Shown here piece by piece: positions 6,762 to 10,911 of a DNA stretch of 10,911 nt (position 1 is the stretch's first letter; each line of letters starts with the position of its first letter). The position numbers and the translations under genes are program-made. The notes under the pieces were generated by a model that was given only the letters and a program-made list of their open reading frames with translations, searched no databases and was not told where the DNA came from. Source of the stretch: Kiritimatiellia bacterium (GTDB lineage: Bacteria > Verrucomicrobiota > Kiritimatiellia > B70-G9); assembly GCA_012961745.1 (NCBI GenBank), contig DTYT01000300.1, forward strand, positions 1-10,911. The letters are read 5' to 3'.

Positions 6762-6765
6762 GATT

Positions 6766-7512
6766 CTATATCCCATCCAGAGTCTGCAACAACTCCTTCA
6801 CGCCTTTGCGGGCCAGCCGGAGGAGCTTCTCCAGCATCCGATGAGAAAACGGACCGCGCTCCCCCGTCCCTTGAATTTCCACCAGGCGTCCCCCACCGGT
6901 CATCACGACATTCAGGTCTACCTCTGCAGACGCGTCTTCCTCGTAACACAAGTCCATCAAGGCGTGTCCGTCAACCACACCGACGCTGACTGCCGCCAAA
7001 GAGTCTCTTATCGGATTCGTATCCAGAACTCCCTGCCGGAGCAGTCTGCGGACCGCGAGTCTCAGGGCGACGTAGGCACCGGTAACCGCCGCCGTCCGCG
7101 TACCGCCGTCGGCGGCCAGCACGTCGCAGTCTACCCAGAACGTCCTCGGCCCCAAAGCGTCCAGGTTGGTCACCGACCGCAGGCAGCGGCCAATCATCCG
7201 CTGTATCTCGTGAGTCCGCCCTCCGATCCGGCCCGCGGTAGATTCCCTCCGCGTCCGCTCTGTGGTGGAGTAGGGCAGCAGGGAATACTCCGCGGTAATC
7301 CAGCCACCGGTCGTCCCCTGTTCCCGCATCCATCGCGGAACCCCCTCTTCCATAGTAACCGCGCAGATTACCCGGGTGCTTCCCAGTCCGATAAGCACCG
7401 ATCCGGAGGCCAGGGGTGCCGGATTCTTGCGCAGCATCAATTTCCGCAACTGGTCCGCTCGCCGGCCGTCGGCACGCTGGAATGGCGGGGCGTTCACCTT
7501 TCGGAAAAACAT
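6766..7512 (-). CDS. rph: Ribonuclease PH
   Basis: This 248-residue phosphorolytic 3'-5' exoribonuclease trims tRNA 3' ends, using phosphate and releasing nucleoside diphosphates; the family acts as a hexamer in the cytoplasm. Conserved blocks are present in order: ADGRRADQLR (14-23), GSVLIGLGSTRVICAV (37-52), EEGVPRWM (55-62), GWITAEYSLLPYST (70-83), GGRTHEIQRMIGR (97-109), DCDVLAADGGTRTAAVTGA (128-146), and DLCYEEDASAEVDLNVVM (187-204) with the acidic residues expected at the metal site (Asp187, Asp193). The GGTRT phosphate-binding Arg is at 139. The length is normal. The ATG at 7512 is used; a GTG at 7497 would give a start closer to that of E. coli, and neither has a strong ribosome site. 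It is 17 bp downstream of tRNA-Arg on the same strand with no terminator between, so the two are probably cotranscribed. Confidence 0.96.
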   Translation of the reverse strand: MFFRKVNAPPFQRADGRRADQLRKLMLRKNPAPLASGSVLIGLGSTRVICAVTMEEGVPRWMREQGTTGGWITAEYSLLPYSTTERTRRESTAGRIGGRTHEIQRMIGRCLRSVTNLDALGPRTFWVDCDVLAADGGTRTAAVTGAYVALRLAVRRLLRQGVLDTNPIRDSLAAVSVGVVDGHALMDLCYEEDASAEVDLNVVMTGGGRLVEIQGTGERGPFSHRMLEKLLRLARKGVKELLQTLDGI

Positions 7513-7529
7513 CCTTTCGCACTGGGAGG

Positions 7530-7606
7530 TGGTGCGCCTGGCAGGGATCGAACCTGCAACCTTCAGCTCCGGAGGCTGACGCTCTGTCCAATTGAGCTAC
7601 AGGCGC
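7530..7606 (-). tRNA. tRNA-Arg, anticodon CCG
   Basis: This is a complete 77-nt cloverleaf with encoded CCA (7532-7530). The acceptor stem GCGCCTG/CAGGCGC is perfect. The D stem is GCTC/GAGC, the anticodon stem TCAGC/GCTGA, the T stem GCAGG/CCTGC, the T loop TTCGATC, and the variable loop has 5 nt. The anticodon loop is CTCCGGA, so the anticodon is CCG (7572-7570), reading the Arg codon CGG. An A in the D loop and discriminator A fit tRNA-Arg identity. CGG is a well-used codon in these GC-rich genes. Confidence 0.97.
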
Positions 7607-7620
7607 ATATCCCGCGCTAC

Positions 7621-7648
7621 ATTGTACGCCCCCGGCTGAGGATCGCAA
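7621..7648 (-). promoter_or_regulatory. Promoter of tRNA-Arg and probably rph
   Basis: On the minus strand TTGCGA (7648-7643) and TACAAT (7626-7621) are separated by 16 bp, matching the consensus at 4 and 5 of 6 bases. The -10 box lies 14 bp ahead of the first tRNA base, which leaves a short 5' leader for RNase P to remove. Confidence 0.6.
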
Positions 7649-7702
7649 CCCGCTTCGGACACTGTCCGGGCAATCCGCCCCATAGTTGCAGTCCACCGCC
7701 AA

Positions 7703-7724
7703 AACCGCTATTGTGGAAGCGGTT
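7703..7724 (+). promoter_or_regulatory. Inverted repeat in the kinase gene leader
   Basis: AACCGCT (7703-7709) and AGCGGTT (7718-7724) form a perfect 7-bp inverted repeat with an 8-base centre. It lies 16 bp ahead of the kinase ATG and spans a weak promoter-like pair (TTGCAG 7686-7691, 17 bp, TATTGT 7709-7714). It could be an operator overlapping the -10 box, or an RNA hairpin ahead of the ribosome site GAGG (7727-7730). Confidence 0.35.
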
Positions 7725-7739
7725 CTGAGGTTCCGGTCC

Positions 7740-10280
7740 ATGAACTCGAACACAGGGCATCCCGGCAGGCCACCTGAAATACCGGGATATGAGTTTGTCC
7801 GTTTGATAGGCGCAGGGGGAATGGCGGCAGTATGGGCGGCGCGACAGACAGCGCTTGATCGGCTGGTCGCGATCAAGCTCTTCCGTCTGGGTGCCGTATC
7901 CGACGCGGAATGGGTGGCACGTTTCAAGCAGGAGGCGCGGACTGCAGCTCATCTGGTGCATCCTGGCATCGTGCAGGTGTACGACGCGGGTGAAGCGGAC
8001 GATATACTCTACTATGTAATGGAGCTGGTGGAAGGCTGCAGTGTTGCAGAACTGATAGAGATCAAGGGTCGCCTTCTGGAACGCCATGCTCTGGCCGTCG
8101 CCTTCGGGGTGGCCGAGGCACTCCGGTTCGCCTGGCAAAAGGCGGGTATCATCCATTGCGATATCAAGCCGGCCAACATCCTCATTGATCGCGAAGGGGT
8201 GGTCCGCGTCACGGACCTGGGCCTCGCGCGTACCGCGGCCAGCCGACCGCTGGCTGATGAAAAGGAGATAACCGGAACTCCCAACTACGTTTCCCCCGAA
8301 CAGGCGCAAGGAGAGACGAAGCTGGATTTCCGCACCGACGTGTATTCCCTGGGCGCCACCCTTTATCACATGGCAACCGGGGTGCTTCCCTTCGGTGAGT
8401 TTGGCCCCTTGGAAGTGCTCCGTTGCCAGCTGGAAGGCTACCTGACCGACCCGGTCGAGCTGAACCCGGAGCTTTCGCCCGCGACTGCCTGGCTGATCGA
8501 AAAGATGATGACCCGCGATCGCTCTGCGAGATACCAATCCTGGGATGCCGTGGTCGAAGACATCGAGTGGGTTAGGGAACGGGGGCTGCTCCGCTCCGCT
8601 CTCCCCCCGGCAGGGACCAGCACCGTTCTTCGGTCACCCAACCGGAAACCGCCGCGGCCGCGGAAACCCGCCACCGCTTCGAGGCTCAAGCCGGCGGGTG
8701 GCTCTGATACCCCCCGAGGTGAGAAGCGTAGTGTGGTTCTGCCGCGGGATCTCAAAGAGCGTGCCGGATTGAAAGAGCGCGCCATGGCGCTGCAGGCCAC
8801 CTACCCATTCATACGCCTGCTGGCTGTAATGGCCGTCACGATCACTCTTTACGGTTGGCTCTACTACCTGGTCTCAAGCCCCGTGCACCGCGAAATGCAG
8901 GCTGCCCCCCGCCGAGATCTGCCCCGGGGCGCTTCCACGGTGCAGAAGGTCCGATGGGAAGAAAAGCCGGTGGAACGGTTACCTCAACCCGAGGCAAGAT
9001 CCGTCGCGGAAGCTCCCGTCCCGGTACGCCCGGCGCCCGCCCCACAAAAGCGGGAAAAGATCGCCTGGCGCAACTCCTCCTTTCTCCAGGGCGCGCGAGC
9101 TTTCAATCATGCCTACGCGGAATTCCGCAAATACACCGCTACGCGCGGAAACGCGCGGCAGCTGCAGCAGATCGAAGAAGAAGTACGCCAAGCTATCCGA
9201 TCTTTCGAGAGCTGCCGGGAAGCAGCACCCGCTGAGGTGGACATCAACGAACTCATCGATCGCAGCTATCACTTGCTGGCCGATATTCGCCAGGCGATGC
9301 GGGGGGCACCGTTGTCGGGCGAGACAGCTCCCGTACCGGAAGCATCGGGAAGCCGCCCGCCACCTGCGCTTCGCCTTGCACTGCAGGTGGGATGGGATCG
9401 TGTGGTACCGGCCCGCAACCGTATTCTGGATGATCTATATGAGCTGCTTTTCGAACACGGCTCACCTTCTCCGAATCTGGATGCGCCACGGGCAGTGGTA
9501 TTGTTTGATGAGATTACCTACCTGATGCCCGCACGCGACGCTCTGATCATCTTGGGGAGCCGCTCCCGGCGGAAGAAGCCGGTCCGCAGTCCGGCCTTTC
9601 CGCCCAACAGCTTCTATTACTACGAGGTACAAGGTGATTTCGGGGAAGGGTTCTCAACGCTGCTGCTGGTGGCGGATGTCAATGACCAGGTGGCCGCGAT
9701 ACAGCTGGCCGACAACTCGACGCGCGAAGAACTGTGGCTCAACCCCGCACTGTTTTCCGATGAATGGCGTACCTACGATTTTGTACGCGGCAGGCAGCGC
9801 GCCACGCCCCGCTGGAAAATCGCACACGAAGTAGCGGAACGGGGAATGGTGGTCTGCATCCGTACCGAACTGGCAGACCGGAACCCGGAAGGTTATTTCC
9901 AATTGGGATCGTCCCGTGCCCGGCTCTCGCTCTATCTTCCGCGGTCACTGGTCAACGTGTTGCTGTACTATGTCCAGCGGCAAAGGAACCTTATCCCGGC
10001 TCCCGGTGGCGGAAAGGCCGGGTTACATCTTGGGAGGAGGCGCACTCAGCCGCTCCATCCCAGCCCCGGCTGCCTGGACAAGGTCATTGAAGGCCTGCTG
10101 CAGTTGGGACACGAGACTGGCATCCGGCAGGAAATACAGCTCCGCGGCCAATGCAACCAGAAAGGCCAGAAAAGCCCCGCGGAGCGGCCGTACTTCAGAC
10201 CGGACCGCTACGTAATAGAGCAGATACGGCGGTACCGTCAGGCAGGCAATCCCCTGCAGCACGCTGTCGTTGAAGGCTGA
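7740..10280 (+). CDS. Membrane-anchored Hanks-type Ser/Thr protein kinase with unknown extracytoplasmic region
   Basis: This 846-codon frame has an N-terminal PknB-like kinase domain (about 18-280). The glycine loop GAGGMAAVW is at 24-32, the ATP-binding Lys at 46 (VAIK), the catalytic loop HCDIKPANIL at 139-148 (Asp141, Lys143, Asn146), the metal motif DLG at 159-161, the SPE motif at 185-187 and the F-helix Asp at 200. The HCD and DLG forms replace the usual HRD and DFG, but all catalytic residues are kept. A basic Pro-rich juxtamembrane part (about 290-345) leads to one membrane span at about 357-379. The outer part has a Pro-rich linker, a helical segment (about 445-520) and a beta-rich region (about 545-745) that I do not recognise. 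From about residue 760 the frame runs antisense to the next gene and looks unlike protein, so the true C-terminus may be near 750-760. The ATG at 7740 has GAGG 9 bases ahead; a TTG at 7686 is less likely. It probably senses an envelope signal. Confidence 0.9.
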   Translation: MNSNTGHPGRPPEIPGYEFVRLIGAGGMAAVWAARQTALDRLVAIKLFRLGAVSDAEWVARFKQEARTAAHLVHPGIVQVYDAGEADDILYYVMELVEGCSVAELIEIKGRLLERHALAVAFGVAEALRFAWQKAGIIHCDIKPANILIDREGVVRVTDLGLARTAASRPLADEKEITGTPNYVSPEQAQGETKLDFRTDVYSLGATLYHMATGVLPFGEFGPLEVLRCQLEGYLTDPVELNPELSPATAWLIEKMMTRDRSARYQSWDAVVEDIEWVRERGLLRSALPPAGTSTVLRSPNRKPPRPRKPATASRLKPAGGSDTPRGEKRSVVLPRDLKERAGLKERAMALQATYPFIRLLAVMAVTITLYGWLYYLVSSPVHREMQAAPRRDLPRGASTVQKVRWEEKPVERLPQPEARSVAEAPVPVRPAPAPQKREKIAWRNSSFLQGARAFNHAYAEFRKYTATRGNARQLQQIEEEVRQAIRSFESCREAAPAEVDINELIDRSYHLLADIRQAMRGAPLSGETAPVPEASGSRPPPALRLALQVGWDRVVPARNRILDDLYELLFEHGSPSPNLDAPRAVVLFDEITYLMPARDALIILGSRSRRKKPVRSPAFPPNSFYYYEVQGDFGEGFSTLLLVADVNDQVAAIQLADNSTREELWLNPALFSDEWRTYDFVRGRQRATPRWKIAHEVAERGMVVCIRTELADRNPEGYFQLGSSRARLSLYLPRSLVNVLLYYVQRQRNLIPAPGGGKAGLHLGRRRTQPLHPSPGCLDKVIEGLLQLGHETGIRQEIQLRGQCNQKGQKSPAERPYFRPDRYVIEQIRRYRQAGNPLQHAVVEG

Positions 10281-10691
10281 CAGCAGCGTCAGCAGGTAAA
10301 TCAGCATCCCCAACGCATTCCTTATCTGGAAATAATAGACTCCTTGAGGGAATCCTGCGTCGAGAAGGTATTGCATGCCGATGAGGATCCCGCCCATGCT
10401 TAGAAAGCCCACCCAAGTAATCAGCCCGCCCGGCAGAAGACGCCTCCGGGGAGTCCGGTGAATTTCCGCAAATACCGCATTTCCCGGAGCAGCTGCCGGA
10501 GTCTCCCCCTCCCGCCCGTCCTTCCCGGCCGCGCTCTCTTCCTGCAAGCGCAGGACCGGGCCGCGCCGGGGACGACCGACGACCTTCACCAGACTCTGGC
10601 ATTGGGGACAGCGGCAGTGGTCCTCCGCAATGAACTCCGAGACCCTAAATGCATGACCGCAGCTCCGGCATTGAAGAACTATATCGCCCAT
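10023..10691 (-). CDS. Zinc-ribbon multi-span membrane protein of unknown function
   Basis: This 222-residue protein has an N-terminal zinc ribbon with CxxC at Cys8/Cys11 and CxxC at Cys28/Cys31 (a further Cys26 is present). A charged linker follows, then four hydrophobic segments at about 87-110, 122-140, 145-163 and 171-188, and a helical tail. I do not recognise the family. Small proteins with a ribbon followed by transmembrane helices are common in PVC genomes without known role. The ATG at 10691 is chosen because GGGGGGA lies 8 bases ahead; starts at 10727 or 10775 would add a weak extra N-terminus. A possible promoter (CGGCAA/AGCATA on the plus strand at 10745-10750 and 10723-10728, read as TTGCCG-16-TATGCT on the minus) is weak. 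It converges on the kinase gene, whose frame overlaps it by 258 bp. Confidence 0.75.
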   Translation of the reverse strand: MGDIVLQCRSCGHAFRVSEFIAEDHCRCPQCQSLVKVVGRPRRGPVLRLQEESAAGKDGREGETPAAAPGNAVFAEIHRTPRRRLLPGGLITWVGFLSMGGILIGMQYLLDAGFPQGVYYFQIRNALGMLIYLLTLLSAFNDSVLQGIACLTVPPYLLYYVAVRSEVRPLRGAFLAFLVALAAELYFLPDASLVSQLQQAFNDLVQAAGAGMERLSAPPPKM

Positions 10692-10811
10692 CGCAGCTGT
10701 CCCCCCGTATTCCGCTTTTTCCAGCATAAGTCCCGCAATTCCCGCGGCAATACAAATTCTCTTCAGTCGGGCCAACCGCCTGCCGGCCCTCTTTCGTTGT
10801 GACCAGCAGGT

Positions 10812-10911
10812 TTCTCCCTGGCCGGAGGCGGTCTCGCCACCTATTTCGCATCGAGTAGAACGTTCTACTCGATGCGAAATAGGTGGCGAGACCGCCTCCG
10901 GCCAGGGAGAA
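10812..10911. repeat. Perfect 100-bp palindrome at the right end of the window
   Basis: Each base from 10812 to 10861 is complementary to its mirror from 10911 back to 10862, with no mismatch and no spacer; the centre is AACGTT (10859-10864). Each arm is 50 bp, and the true arm length is unknown because the window stops inside or at the end of the repeat. It lies upstream of the zinc-ribbon gene and is not coding. A fold-back assembly or amplification artefact is the most likely cause; a hairpin chromosome or plasmid end or a large cruciform site are alternatives. Confidence 0.95.

Larger units (their letters stand above)
6232..6765. other. Intergenic region without a supported gene, containing inverted repeats
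   Basis: Frames crossing this stretch (plus 6266-6730, minus 6320-6949) give Arg/Gly/Thr-rich products without domains or ribosome sites, and the minus one continues antisense-like into rph in the wrong frame. No classical terminator is clear after the PEP-CTERM gene: a run of six T at about 6331-6336 has no strong GC stem ahead of it. The notable content is a set of nested inverted repeats (6365-6460) and a hairpin just after rph (6722-6761), listed separately. Confidence 0.5.

Noticed and set aside
6320..6949. Minus-strand frame of 209 codons in the gap after rph
   Set aside because: It begins inside rph in a different frame, lacks a ribosome site, and its product is Arg/Gly/Thr-rich without any domain.
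6841..7728. Plus-strand frame of 295 codons
   Set aside because: Antisense to rph and crosses the tRNA gene; the clear RNase PH motifs on the other strand explain the open frame.
6971..7927. Minus-strand frame of 318 codons
   Set aside because: It runs through the tRNA, part of rph in another frame and the kinase start on the other strand, so it cannot be a real gene.
1..10911. CRISPR arrays, transposases, integrases, toxin-antitoxin or defence genes
   Set aside because: Searched by eye on both strands; no direct-repeat array and no protein with such motifs was seen.

Overview
The window looks like a GC-rich chromosomal fragment from the PVC superphylum, most likely Kiritimatiellota, Verrucomicrobiota or Lentisphaerota. 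This is inferred from gene content. It has a pseudopilin with the H-X9-DG C-terminal motif, a PEP-CTERM surface protein, a membrane-anchored Hanks-type Ser/Thr kinase, and an MBOAT/SGNH acetylation pair. No phage, transposase, CRISPR or integrase signature is visible.

Layout. Positions 1-1902 (minus) hold an MBOAT O-acyltransferase followed by a start-stop-overlapping SGNH-type partner that runs off the left edge. This pair probably O-acetylates an exported polysaccharide. Divergent from it (2022-3548, plus) is a secreted C39-like cysteine peptidase with a C-terminal leucine-rich segment. It converges, with a 10-bp tail overlap, on a minus-strand pair (4916 to 3539): a type IV/type II pseudopilin and a putative lipoprotein. 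A gap without a convincing gene (4953-5361) leads to a clear sigma70-like promoter and a PEP-CTERM protein (5428-6231, plus). A second gap (6232-6765) contains a possible branched RNA fold and a hairpin just after rph. On the minus strand, tRNA-Arg(CCG) with encoded CCA lies 17 bp ahead of rph (RNase PH), with a promoter before the tRNA. This suggests a tRNA and tRNA-processing-enzyme transcription unit. Divergent from it is an 846-codon Ser/Thr kinase with one membrane span and an unrecognised large extracytoplasmic region. Its reading frame runs 258 bp antisense into the last gene, a zinc-ribbon multi-span membrane protein (10691 to 10023, minus). The window ends in a perfect 100-bp palindrome without a spacer.

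Together most genes concern the cell envelope: polysaccharide acetylation, secreted peptidase, pseudopilin, lipoprotein, PEP-CTERM sorting and a sensory kinase. One RNA-maturation unit is embedded among them. The strongest anomalies are the terminal palindrome (assembly fold-back or a real hairpin end), the long convergent overlap at the kinase 3' end, two GTG starts that appear leaderless, and the unknown kinase ectodomain. I found no clearly new multi-gene defence or mobile system.
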